A DNA stretch of 39,325 nt, taken from positions 1-39,325 of the forward strand of contig JAJFIC010000036.1 in the NCBI GenBank assembly GCA_021775315.1, read 5' to 3'. Within the stretch, counting starts at the first letter, position 1; the number at the start of each line of letters is the position of its first letter. Position numbers and translations under genes: made by a program. Source of the DNA: Paracoccaceae bacterium (lineage in GTDB: Bacteria > Pseudomonadota > Alphaproteobacteria > Rhodobacterales > Rhodobacteraceae). The notes below the pieces were generated by a model that was given only the letters and a program-made list of their open reading frames with translations, searched no databases and was not told where the DNA came from. Below, one piece after another: positions 32,060 through 39,325 of this stretch.

Positions 32060-33765
32060 CAAAAAACCTCGCCGAGTTTGGCGCGGTTCAAAACGTCGGT
32101 AATGTCGCTTTCGGCCATGCTATAAACGCTGCGCGCCGTTTCCGCTGTGATGTATCCCAGTGCCAGATCGCGTTTTACTTGCGCGCGCGTGCGCCCAGAC
32201 GGTGCGCCATATCCGGCACCACCGGGAAAGGCCATCATCACTTTGCGGCCATGGCCGACGAATTGTTTGCCTTTGCCCTGCATTTTTGTGCCGTCATCCA
32301 GCGCGATTTTGGTCGCTCCACCTTGCCCGCCGCCGCGCCGCCCGCGCGCCGGATGATCGACCCTGTCAAACATCGCCTGCAGGTCAAATTCGTACCCCTC
32401 GCGCGCGCCAACCTCCATCAACTGGCCCAGACCACCGCGAAAAGTGCCCGTGCCGCCGCTGCCCGGACGCAGTTCCTTGCGCCAGATGATTACCGGGCCG
32501 ACCTGTTCGGTGGCCTCAACCGGCATCGTCATAACGCCCGATGGAAACGCCGTGGCGTTCATGCCGTCAGATTTTGGTCTTGCGCCTGAACCACCTGAAT
32601 TAAAAGTCAGAACCTCGGCTAGCACCGCGTCTTTGGGGGCAGGGGCGTCTGTGCGGGGGCGCAGGCTGACCTGAAAATTGCACAAACACCCGGCACCCTC
32701 GGCCGGAACAGTGTTTGGCAACAGTTTATCAAGTGCGTCGAAAATCGTGTCAGGCACCATGTGGCCGATCACATGGCGCAACGCGACCGGTGCAGGGTGC
32801 ACCGCATTGACGATCGAATTTTCCGGGGCGGTGATTTCAAACGGCGCAAGCGAGGCGGCGTTGTTGGGGATTTCCGGCGCAATCGCACATTTCAGCGCAT
32901 AACAGGCATAGGCCTTGGTATAGACCAGCGGCACGTTGATGCCCTTTTTATCAAGGCCCGACGTGCCCGCCCAATCACACATGACCCGGTCTTGTTCAAA
33001 CGACACTTTGACCCTCAGATCAATCGGGGTGCTGTAGCCATCAATCTGCATTTCACCGCTTGCTGATTTGCGTGGCAGGGCATTGATCCGCTCAAGCGTC
33101 GCGATGCGGGAATTTGTCAGGATGAAATCTGAAATGCCGTGCAAATCGGCCAGTTTAAATTCCAGCATCATGTCGATCAGACGGCGATGCCCGATTTCGT
33201 TACAGGTTGCCAGCGCGTAAATATCCCCGACCAGTTGATCCGGTTCGCGCACATTGCCACGAATGATCTTGATCAGCGTTTGATCAACTTGGCCCTGATC
33301 GACCAGCTTCATGATCGGGATATACAACCCTTCCTCAAAAACCGAGTTCGCATCCGCCCCAAAGCCACGCCCGCCAATGTCAACGATATGCGCGGTGCAG
33401 GCAAAAAAACCAACCAGTGCGTCGCCGTGATAGGACGGCGTGACCACGGTGATGTCGTGCAGATGCCCGGTGCCTTCCCACGGGTCATTGGTGATATAAA
33501 CATCGCCTGGCCGCATATGCGCACGCCCGATCCGCCGGATAAAATGCGGCACGGCATCGGCCATAGCGTTGACATGCCCCGGCGTGCCGGTCACCGCTTG
33601 GGCCAGCATTTGGCCACGATCGTCATAGACCCCGGCGGACAGATCGCCAGCCTCGCGGACCGAGGTTGAAAATGCTGTGCGCACCAGCGCTTGGGCTTGT
33701 TCTTCGACCACCGAAATCAGGCGGTTCCACATGACCTGATAGGCAACGCGCGAAATCTCAGCCAT
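32059..33765 (-). CDS. hyuB: Hydantoinase B/oxoprolinase family protein
   Basis: Protein of 568 residues of the HyuB family, the partner subunit of HyuA. It opens with ISRVAYQVMWNRLISVVEEQAQALVRTAFSTSVREAGDLS, and continues with the conserved NDPWEGTGHLHDITVVTP and FFACTAHIVDIGG stretches. It ends with a glycine-rich part (GSGGTGTFRGGLGQ). ATG 33765 is used, because GAAGG lies six bases upstream and the family sequence starts there; a longer in-frame start would run back through hyuA. It overlaps hyuA by eight bases and the aldolase by one. With HyuA it should catalyse ATP-dependent opening of a cyclic amide (5-oxoproline, N-methylhydantoin) or carboxylation of a ketone; which of these cannot be told. 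Confidence 0.9.
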   Translation of the reverse strand: MAEISRVAYQVMWNRLISVVEEQAQALVRTAFSTSVREAGDLSAGVYDDRGQMLAQAVTGTPGHVNAMADAVPHFIRRIGRAHMRPGDVYITNDPWEGTGHLHDITVVTPSYHGDALVGFFACTAHIVDIGGRGFGADANSVFEEGLYIPIMKLVDQGQVDQTLIKIIRGNVREPDQLVGDIYALATCNEIGHRRLIDMMLEFKLADLHGISDFILTNSRIATLERINALPRKSASGEMQIDGYSTPIDLRVKVSFEQDRVMCDWAGTSGLDKKGINVPLVYTKAYACYALKCAIAPEIPNNAASLAPFEITAPENSIVNAVHPAPVALRHVIGHMVPDTIFDALDKLLPNTVPAEGAGCLCNFQVSLRPRTDAPAPKDAVLAEVLTFNSGGSGARPKSDGMNATAFPSGVMTMPVEATEQVGPVIIWRKELRPGSGGTGTFRGGLGQLMEVGAREGYEFDLQAMFDRVDHPARGRRGGGQGGATKIALDDGTKMQGKGKQFVGHGRKVMMAFPGGAGYGAPSGRTRAQVKRDLALGYITAETARSVYSMAESDITDVLNRAKLGEVF

Positions 33766-35866
33766 TTGCGGCCTTCTTTTGGTCTTGTGTTGCGCGCAGA
33801 TGCATGTCGATGCACCCATCCGCCAGCGCGCTGGCATCGCGGCTGGACGGCACCACGATCGAGGTTTCCTGTTCGGTAATGATCGCAGGGCCGCTGACCC
33901 GGATGCCGGGATCAAACCCGGTGCGCGGATAGATCAGCGCGTCGGTCCGCACGCCTAAGGCCGCGTCAAACAATTGCCGGGCGTCTTGGCTGACTGTGTT
34001 GCCTGCTGGCGGCACCTCAGCGACCGGGATTGCGGCGTCGGTTTTTGTGAAGGCGTTGACCGACCAAACTGTCACTTCAACCTCCATCCCGTCGACTTTG
34101 CGGCCAAACAGGTTGATGTAATCGCGTTCAAACAGATCAAGGAAACTTTGCGCGTCCGGGGTGTTTGCAAGCTCTGGCGACAGCATCACCGGGAATTCCC
34201 AGCCTTGGCCGCAATAGCGCATGTAGACTTTGAATTCGGTCAGGATATCCGCGCGTGCATCGCAGGACTTCACAAATTTGGTCGCCTCTTGCGCCATGTC
34301 GGCAAACAGGTGGCGCACGGTGTCGGCGTTGAAATCTGAAAGCCGCATGAACACGCTACGGTTTGCCTCAAAACTGAACGGCGCGCGTAAAAATCCGATG
34401 GCCGAGCCGACCCCGGCCCCTTGCGGCACAAGACAGCGCGCCACGCCTAGTTTTTCGCACAACCGCCCGGCATGCAGCGGGGCAGCACCACCAAAGGCGA
34501 TCATGGTATATTCCGACAGGTCCTCGCCATTTTCGACCGCATGAACCCGCGCGGCGTTGGCCATGTTTTCATCCACAACCTCGGCCAGCCCCCAAGCGGC
34601 CTCAACCGCATCCATTTCTAGACGTTTCCCCAGCAAATCGACAAGCGCCTGTTGCGCCGCTATGGGGTGCAATGGGATCGAACCACCAGCGAAATTATCC
34701 GCGTCAAGTTTACCCAGAACCAGATCGGCATCTGTTACCGCCGGTTGGTCGCCGCCTCGCCCATAGCACGCTGGCCCCGGTTCAGAACCGGCACTTTCCG
34801 GCCCGACACGGATTTGGTTCATAACGTCAACATGGGCAAGCGAGCCGCCGCCCGCGCCAATTTCCACCATGTCGATGACCGGGATTGAAATCGGCATGCC
34901 TGAGCCTTTTTTGAACCGATAGGTCCGCGCGACTTCAAACACCCGGCTGGTTTTGGGCGTCTGATTGCGGATCAGGCAAATCTTGGCCGTCGTGCCGCCC
35001 ATGTCAAACGACAGGACCTTGTCCAGACCATGCCGCGCCGCAATGTCAGCGGCAAAAACCGCGCCACCAGCAGGCCCGCTTTCCACCAGACGCACCGGAA
35101 ATTCAGCCGCACTTTCAAGCGAGATGATGCCGCCGCCTGAATGCATCAGAAAGATCGAACAATCGACACCTTCGTCCTTAAGTCGACCCTTAAGACGGCT
35201 GAGATAGCTTTTCATCAGCGGCTTGATAAAGGCGTTGGCGATGGTGGTGTTGAACCGCTCGTATTCCCGCATTTGCGGTGATACCTCGGAGGATATCGAC
35301 AGCATGACACCCGGCAGGCGTTCGGCAAACACGTCGCGCAGCAGGGTTTCGTGGGCGTCGTTCATATAGGAATGCAGCAACCCGATGGCGACGCTTTCAT
35401 ATTGCGCGAGCCGCAATTCATCGGCGAGTGCTTCGACCTCGGCCCGGTCAAGCGGGATCAGCACCTGACCGTTGGCATCCATGCGCTCTTTCACCGTGTA
35501 GCGGCGATTGCGCGGCAGCAGGGGTTCGGGCAGGGTCAGGTTCAGGTCATATTGCTCGAACCGGCTTTCGGTGCGCATCTCGATCACGTCGCGAAACCCT
35601 TGGGTCGTGACCAGCGCGGTCTTGGCGCCGCGCCGCTCAATCAGCGCATTGGTTGCAAGCGTGGTGCCGTGAATGATCTGACCGATTTCGCTGGGCTGGA
35701 TGTTGCCGCTGGCACAGACTTGGTGGATGCCTTCAATGATCGCCTGTTCTGGCGCTTGGTAGGTGGTCAGAACCTTGGTTGAATACCTGTCCTCGCCAAC
35801 CTCAAGCACCACGTCGGTGAAGGTCCCGCCGATATCAACACCCATGCGAATTGCAGAATTTGCCAT
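33758..35866 (-). CDS. hyuA: Hydantoinase/oxoprolinase family protein, ATPase-type subunit A
   Basis: Protein of 702 residues of the HyuA family with an actin/ASKHA-type ATP-binding fold. The N-terminal phosphate loop GVDIGGTFTDVV (9-20) is typical. HGTTLATNALIERRGAKTALVTTQGFRD, and later SFDMGGTTAKICLI and GAGGGSLAHVD, are further family stretches. It works with HyuB on a cyclic amide such as 5-oxoproline or N-methylhydantoin, or in related acetone/acetophenone carboxylases. ATG 35866 is preferred, because the family sequence starts at once; a start at 35920 would add unrelated residues. A LysR gene lies upstream on the same strand, and this gene begins the catabolic part of the unit. N-methylhydantoin would fit a region rich in N-methyl metabolism, but that is inference. 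Confidence 0.9.
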   Translation of the reverse strand: MANSAIRMGVDIGGTFTDVVLEVGEDRYSTKVLTTYQAPEQAIIEGIHQVCASGNIQPSEIGQIIHGTTLATNALIERRGAKTALVTTQGFRDVIEMRTESRFEQYDLNLTLPEPLLPRNRRYTVKERMDANGQVLIPLDRAEVEALADELRLAQYESVAIGLLHSYMNDAHETLLRDVFAERLPGVMLSISSEVSPQMREYERFNTTIANAFIKPLMKSYLSRLKGRLKDEGVDCSIFLMHSGGGIISLESAAEFPVRLVESGPAGGAVFAADIAARHGLDKVLSFDMGGTTAKICLIRNQTPKTSRVFEVARTYRFKKGSGMPISIPVIDMVEIGAGGGSLAHVDVMNQIRVGPESAGSEPGPACYGRGGDQPAVTDADLVLGKLDADNFAGGSIPLHPIAAQQALVDLLGKRLEMDAVEAAWGLAEVVDENMANAARVHAVENGEDLSEYTMIAFGGAAPLHAGRLCEKLGVARCLVPQGAGVGSAIGFLRAPFSFEANRSVFMRLSDFNADTVRHLFADMAQEATKFVKSCDARADILTEFKVYMRYCGQGWEFPVMLSPELANTPDAQSFLDLFERDYINLFGRKVDGMEVEVTVWSVNAFTKTDAAIPVAEVPPAGNTVSQDARQLFDAALGVRTDALIYPRTGFDPGIRVSGPAIITEQETSIVVPSSRDASALADGCIDMHLRATQDQKKAANG

Positions 35867-35922
35867 AAAACCCGATCCTAAGACTTCGCTACTATGTCTA
35901 TAGCGCCCGGCTAAAATCACGT

Positions 35923-35933
35923 CTAATTATTAG
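35923..35933. promoter_or_regulatory. Palindrome upstream of hyuA
   Basis: CTAATTATTAG is a perfect 11-base palindrome centred 62 bases upstream of the hyuA start, in the 82-base gap after lysR. AT-rich palindromes in this position are typical of LysR activation sites, and CTAAT half-sites are used by GcvA-type proteins. TTGATA, read on the minus strand just upstream (about 35937-35942), could be a -35 element. The role is inferred. Confidence 0.45.
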
Positions 35934-35948
35934 TTTGTATCAAAAGGA

Positions 35949-36869
35949 TCATTTATTTGGATCAATGCCACCTTCCATAACTGACCGCGCCGAAAGCTCG
36001 CCCGCCAACAGCGCCGCCTGTTCAACATACGAGGCCGAGTTGCCAGCGTCATATCGGGCGCAAAAGCTTAACGCATCTGGCAGCCAAAGATAGCGCAGCG
36101 GCACCAGCCGCCTTTCGCGCAGCTCATTGCGCACCATGGATTCCGGCAGGCAGGCAATGCCAAGCCCATCAATCGTCATCTGCAAACAGGCCGCCATGTT
36201 GGTTGATGGCACCAGTCTGACCGAAAACTCCCTCGCACCCGCAATATGCTTGGAAAGCTGTTCAAACGGCAAAGTGCCGCGGGCATGGGTCAACACCGGA
36301 TGCTGCGCAATGTCACGCAAAGACAGAACCCGGTCGCCCATTCCAAGTTCGGGCGAAGCCACCCAGATCATCGAATAGCTGCCGAGATCAACCGCACCAG
36401 CGGTCTGGCGATTGAACGGACCACTTTGCAGGGCAAGGTCGATGGACCGGTTGAACAAAGCGGTCGACAGGTTGGCCGACAAATCAACAGTCAGGTCGAC
36501 CAGCACATTCGGGAACCGTCTTTTGACGGCCTTAAGATACGGGCCAAGCCAAGAATGAACGATCATTTCAGTGACGCCAAGGCGCATGACACCTTCAAAC
36601 AGCGCACCATCATCGGCTGCGGCAACCATCCCGTCCACAGCGCGTAAAACCTGACGCGCATGTGCCAGCAAAGTTTCGCCTTTGGGCGTCAGGCGCACCG
36701 AACCTGCGTCACGCTCCATCAATTTGACGCCCATCTGGCCTTCAAGCCCGGCTATCCGGGCCGAGATATTCGGCTGGGTCGTTGCCAGCCGTTCCGCCGC
36801 GCGCCGGAAACTGCCAAGATCCGTCACCTCAACAAAGGCTTCAAGCTGTTTGATCGTGATGACTGCCAA
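35949..36869 (-). CDS. LysR family transcriptional regulator upstream of hyuAB
   Basis: LysR-type regulator of 306 residues. The N-terminal HTH is ITIKQLEAFVEVTDLGSFRRAAERLATTQPNISARIAGLE (about 4-43), followed by the two-lobed effector domain. The start is TTG at 36869, since the family sequence begins at once and no in-frame ATG lies close upstream; a G-rich stretch upstream is a weak ribosome site. It is upstream of hyuA in the same direction with 82 bases between, so it may be co-transcribed and is the likely regulator of hyuAB-aldolase-epimerase. Palindromes on both sides of the gene could be its sites. It is divergent from the alpha/beta hydrolase at 37060 and may control that too. Effector unknown. 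Confidence 0.86.
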   Translation of the reverse strand: MAVITIKQLEAFVEVTDLGSFRRAAERLATTQPNISARIAGLEGQMGVKLMERDAGSVRLTPKGETLLAHARQVLRAVDGMVAAADDGALFEGVMRLGVTEMIVHSWLGPYLKAVKRRFPNVLVDLTVDLSANLSTALFNRSIDLALQSGPFNRQTAGAVDLGSYSMIWVASPELGMGDRVLSLRDIAQHPVLTHARGTLPFEQLSKHIAGAREFSVRLVPSTNMAACLQMTIDGLGIACLPESMVRNELRERRLVPLRYLWLPDALSFCARYDAGNSASYVEQAALLAGELSARSVMEGGIDPNK

Positions 36870-36891
36870 AGGTTCGCCCCGGTTTTGAGTG

Positions 36892-36907
36892 TGTAGACAG
36901 GGCTACA
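36892..36907. promoter_or_regulatory. LysR-type box upstream of the lysR gene
   Basis: TGTAG and CTACA form an inverted repeat with a six-base centre, 23 bases upstream of the TTG start of lysR. Form and place suit an autoregulatory LysR site. A similar TGTAG half-site follows at about 36939-36943. Evidence is by pattern only. Confidence 0.45.
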
Positions 36908-36961
36908 ATAGTCGCCCGTCAGATTTTAACCAGACGTTGTAGACCGCTGATGTCGGCCTTG

Positions 36962-36973
36962 ACCCAATTGGGT
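36962..36973. promoter_or_regulatory. Perfect 12-base palindrome between lysR and the hydrolase gene
   Basis: ACCCAATTGGGT is a perfect 12-base palindrome, 86 bases upstream of the alpha/beta hydrolase start in the divergent region. It could be an operator for a regulator other than the neighbouring LysR, because its form differs from the TGTAG-type site. No matching copy was noticed elsewhere in the window. Confidence 0.35.
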
Positions 36974-37059
36974 GCAAAGGGTTGATTTCCCGGCTTCAGG
37001 GCCGCACCATCGCGGTGAAAATCCAACCGGATTTTGAGGCGACGAGGGAAATTAGCGCG

Positions 37060-37770
37060 ATGACACAAGCGACCGTCCTGCTGATACCCGGCCTGCTATG
37101 CGACCAGACAGTCTGGCGGCCTTTGATGGCAACGCTGAACGGTGCCGCAGAAATTGCCGATCTTTCAACGCAAGATGACCTGACGCAAATGGCCAAGGAT
37201 TGTCTGGCAGCCTATCCCGGCCCATTGCGGGTGGCAGGGCATTCAATGGGCGCGCGCGTGGCAATGGAAATGGCGCGACTTTGCCCAAAGCGGGTCACGC
37301 GTCTGGTGCTGCTAGATACCGGCATCCACCCGCTTCGCGACGGCGAGGTGGCCAAACGCGCTGAGATTGTGCGCTTTGCACATGAACACGGCATGGCAGC
37401 ACTTGCGGCGCGTTGGTTGCCGGGGATGGTGCATACACCCAACCAGCAAAACACGGCATTGATGCAATCGCTGACCGACATGGTGCTGCGCATGGACCCG
37501 GACTTGCACGCCCGCCAGATTAACGCGCTGGTTACCCGGCCTGATGCCTCGGCCTATTTGGCCGAAATTTCATGCCCGGTGCTGCTGGTGGTGGGCGAGC
37601 AGGATCAATGGAGCCCGGTTTCCCAGCATCGCGACATGCTGCAATTGCTACCCGACGCGCAGCTTGAGGTGATCCAGCAGGCGGGTCATTTCGCCCCGAT
37701 TGAACAACCCGAAAAGGTCGCGCGCCTGACGGCGGATTTCCTGACGCGGGATGATAATAACAAAGGCTAA
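37060..37770 (+). CDS. Alpha/beta hydrolase
   Basis: Alpha/beta-hydrolase fold protein of 236 residues. The catalytic triad is readable: nucleophile Ser62 in VAGHSMGAR, Asp182 in VVGEQDQWSPV and His210 in QQAGHFAPIEQPE. The oxyanion region is LIPGLLCDQTVW near the N-terminus. The C-terminal HFAPIEQPEKV is common in carboxylesterases and enol-lactone-hydrolase-type proteins. ATG 37060 is chosen because GAGGGA lies nine bases upstream and the fold begins at once; a start at 36982 would run through the leader. It converges with the MaoC-type gene and the two 3' ends overlap by four bases. It is divergent from the LysR gene. It probably cleaves an ester, lactone or thioester; the substrate is not known. 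Confidence 0.86.
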   Translation: MTQATVLLIPGLLCDQTVWRPLMATLNGAAEIADLSTQDDLTQMAKDCLAAYPGPLRVAGHSMGARVAMEMARLCPKRVTRLVLLDTGIHPLRDGEVAKRAEIVRFAHEHGMAALAARWLPGMVHTPNQQNTALMQSLTDMVLRMDPDLHARQINALVTRPDASAYLAEISCPVLLVVGEQDQWSPVSQHRDMLQLLPDAQLEVIQQAGHFAPIEQPEKVARLTADFLTRDDNNKG

Positions 37771-38261
37771 GAATCGGTCTTTGCGGCGTCGCCATCTTGA
37801 TTTCGGGGAAAAATCCCCTTGCTGACAAATTCCATGACCGGTGTGTTTTGTTGATTGCTGACCGTGACTTGACTGACGACAAAGCCGATATTTGGCCGGC
37901 TTTTTGACGCCACGGTATCCAGAACCTCCATATGAACGCTGAGCACATCACCGGGATAAACCGGGCGCAGCCATTTCAGGCTGTCAATCCCCGGCGAGCC
38001 TAACGAGCGCCCCCGGGTTTTCATGTTCTCAACCAGCATCGCCATTGTCATCGCACAAGTATGCCAACCGCTGGCGCAAAGCCCGCCGAATAACGAGCTT
38101 TTGGCCGCCTCATGGTCCAGATGAAAGAATTGCGGGTCATATTTCTGGGCAAATTCAACGATTTCTTCTTCGGTCACGGCATAGGCGCCAAAGCTCTGAA
38201 CCTGCCCGACCGAGAAGGTTTCAAACGGGATTAGTTCCGCCATTTCAGGTATATCTGTCAT
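37767..38261 (-). CDS. MaoC family dehydratase (hot-dog fold hydratase)
   Basis: Hot-dog fold protein of 164 residues of the MaoC-like/R-specific enoyl-CoA hydratase family. The hydratase motif appears as FAQKYDPQFFHLDHEAAKSSLFGGLCASGWHT, with the catalytic Asp and His in YDPQFFHLD. LKWLRPVYPGDVLSVHMEV is the second conserved part. It would hydrate or dehydrate an acyl-CoA such as a mesaconyl- or enoyl-CoA. Two starts are near: ATG 38261 with a GAGG upstream, and an internal Met six codons on; the first is used. The stop codon overlaps that of the convergent hydrolase. The 245 bases between its start and the divergent MFS gene hold no other gene. The acyl-CoA substrate is unknown. Confidence 0.87.
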   Translation of the reverse strand: MTDIPEMAELIPFETFSVGQVQSFGAYAVTEEEIVEFAQKYDPQFFHLDHEAAKSSLFGGLCASGWHTCAMTMAMLVENMKTRGRSLGSPGIDSLKWLRPVYPGDVLSVHMEVLDTVASKSRPNIGFVVSQVTVSNQQNTPVMEFVSKGIFPRNQDGDAAKTDS

Positions 38262-38506
38262 TGTTTCGCCGCCTCAAACCTGGGTCTGAAACCACAATTA
38301 ACCACCGCCTTTAGGCGCTGGCAACCGAAGAACAGTGGCGTGACGCAACGGATATTGCGGCTGTGCCAGCAAAGCGCCGCTGCTCGGCAGAAGGGCGTGC
38401 AAAACCCACCGCCAAAGTTTTTGACCATCCGCCATAGAACCGCGGTTAATCATCGCCTACTGTCCTTGCACGCGCTGCAATCGGCACTCTCAAAGGGACG
38501 GAAATT

Positions 38507-39325
38507 TTGGACCAACGCTATATCGTTCTGTTTGGCGCTTGCCTGACGCAGTTCACCATTATCGGGCTTTTGTTTTCCTACGGCTTGTTCTTCAAAGCCT
38601 TTGAGACCGAGTTTGGCTGGTCACGCACCTTGCTTTCTGCCAGCTCAGCACTGGCGTTTTTCATGATGGGTGTTCTGGCCATCGTCGGCGGGCGGATGAA
38701 CGACAAATACGGCCCCAGAATTGTGCTGGGCTTTACCGGGGTGGTCTATGGCATTGGCTTTGTGCTGATTTCGCAAGTGTCAGAACCCTGGCATCTATTC
38801 CTGATTTTCGGCACTTTCATCGGCCTTGGCCTTGGCACGCATGACGTCGTCACCCTGTCGACAATCGCGCGCTGGTTTGACAGTCGTCGCGGCATTATGA
38901 CCGGCGTGGTCAAGGTTGGCACAGCCGCCGGTCAAATCACGATACCCCCACTGGCGGCGGTGCTGATCGTCAGTTTTGGCTGGCGGTCGGCCCTTGTTAT
39001 CTTGGGCAGTTCTGCAATCATATTGCTGTTGATCGCGGCCCTTTCCATGAAACGCCCGCCCGTGATTGAAGGGGCCACTTCTGAGCGCGAGATGACCGGG
39101 ATTACCTACCCCGAGGCCCGGCGCACCCGCACATTCTGGACGCTTTGCGCCATCCAGTTTCTGTTTTTTCCGGCCCTGATGACCATCCCGCTGCATCTTG
39201 CGGTACATGGTATGGATCTCGGCATGACACCGGCCAAGGCCGCGACGCTTTTGTCGGTGATCGGGGCTGCCAGTATTGGCGGGCGTCTGATGGTTGGCGG
39301 GCTGGTTGACCGAATTGGCGGCAAA
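38507..39325 (+). CDS. Major facilitator superfamily transporter, N-terminal part (3' end outside window)
   Basis: The plus-strand frame from TTG 38507 (TTG GAC CAA CGC) stays open to the window edge and gives 273 residues of an MFS permease. The first helix is IVLFGACLTQFTIIGLLFSYG. The MFS signature between helices 2 and 3 is clear as GGRMNDKYGPR, and the second-half copy begins near the edge as GGRLMVGGLVDRIGG. Other helices are VLGFTGVVYGIGFVLI, LFLIFGTFIGLGLG and ALVILGSSAIILLLIAAL. This looks like the monocarboxylate/oxalate-formate-type branch. The start is TTG with a G-rich GGGACGG stretch upstream; no better start is seen. It is divergent from the MaoC-type gene. The substrate is unknown; a carboxylate is likely. 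The last third is missing. Confidence 0.85.
   Translation, partial: MDQRYIVLFGACLTQFTIIGLLFSYGLFFKAFETEFGWSRTLLSASSALAFFMMGVLAIVGGRMNDKYGPRIVLGFTGVVYGIGFVLISQVSEPWHLFLIFGTFIGLGLGTHDVVTLSTIARWFDSRRGIMTGVVKVGTAAGQITIPPLAAVLIVSFGWRSALVILGSSAIILLLIAALSMKRPPVIEGATSEREMTGITYPEARRTRTFWTLCAIQFLFFPALMTIPLHLAVHGMDLGMTPAKAATLLSVIGAASIGGRLMVGGLVDRIGGK

Overview
The window looks like a chromosomal catabolic region of an aerobic alphaproteobacterium, most likely a Rhodobacteraceae (Roseobacter-type) relative. This is inferred from GC-rich coding sequence with strong G/C third positions, the families present (TctCBA transporter, GcvT-fused FAD oxidases, non-pyrrolysine MttB homologues, HyuA/HyuB, GcvA-type LysR) and tightly packed ATGA-coupled operons. 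No rRNA, complete tRNA, insertion sequence, phage gene or CRISPR array was seen. The left edge cuts a biotin-dependent carboxylase subunit and the right edge cuts an MFS transporter.

Layout. 1-1029: end of an acyl-CoA carboxylase biotin subunit, followed by a terminator-like hairpin. 1132-5211: acyl-CoA ligase divergent from two short-chain dehydrogenases and a uronate-dehydrogenase-like epimerase. 5246-11332: GcvA-like LysR gene divergent from a dimethylglycine-dehydrogenase-like flavoprotein (FAD plus GcvT domains) and a first MttB-family methyltransferase, with a convergent class V PLP enzyme. 11489-18229: six-gene GntR-led operon (GntR, DapA-family lyase, aldehyde dehydrogenase, pyrroline-carboxylate-reductase-like protein, second MttB-family protein, D-amino-acid-oxidase-type flavoprotein), with overlapping genes and a GTATAC-type operator before the regulator. 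18291-21618: three minus-strand genes (Cys/Met-metabolism PLP enzyme, class III aminotransferase, HAD hydrolase). 22020-28863: IclR regulator, Tm-1-like protein, TctC-TctB-TctA carboxylate transporter and a second aldehyde dehydrogenase. 28933-30215: a divergent WYL regulator / SRPBCC pair that looks compositionally different. 30395-36869: minus-strand LysR, HyuA, HyuB, HpcH-type aldolase and a second uronate-dehydrogenase-like gene. 37060-39325: alpha/beta hydrolase, MaoC-type hydratase and the start of an MFS transporter.

Working together (inference). The central 12 kb reads as a system for importing and degrading N-methylated or quaternary amino compounds. MttB-family proteins would remove a methyl group. 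The flavoprotein with a GcvT tail would oxidise a methylamine and pass the one-carbon unit to tetrahydrofolate. The second flavoprotein, the lyase and the aldehyde dehydrogenase would break down the remaining skeleton. The unusual point is that two MttB homologues lie here with no corrinoid protein, corrinoid activase or methyl-corrinoid:folate transferase in the window. The substrates are not determined by the sequence. The flanking TctCBA, HyuAB/aldolase and SDR/acyl-CoA ligase operons are separate catabolic units with their own local regulators.
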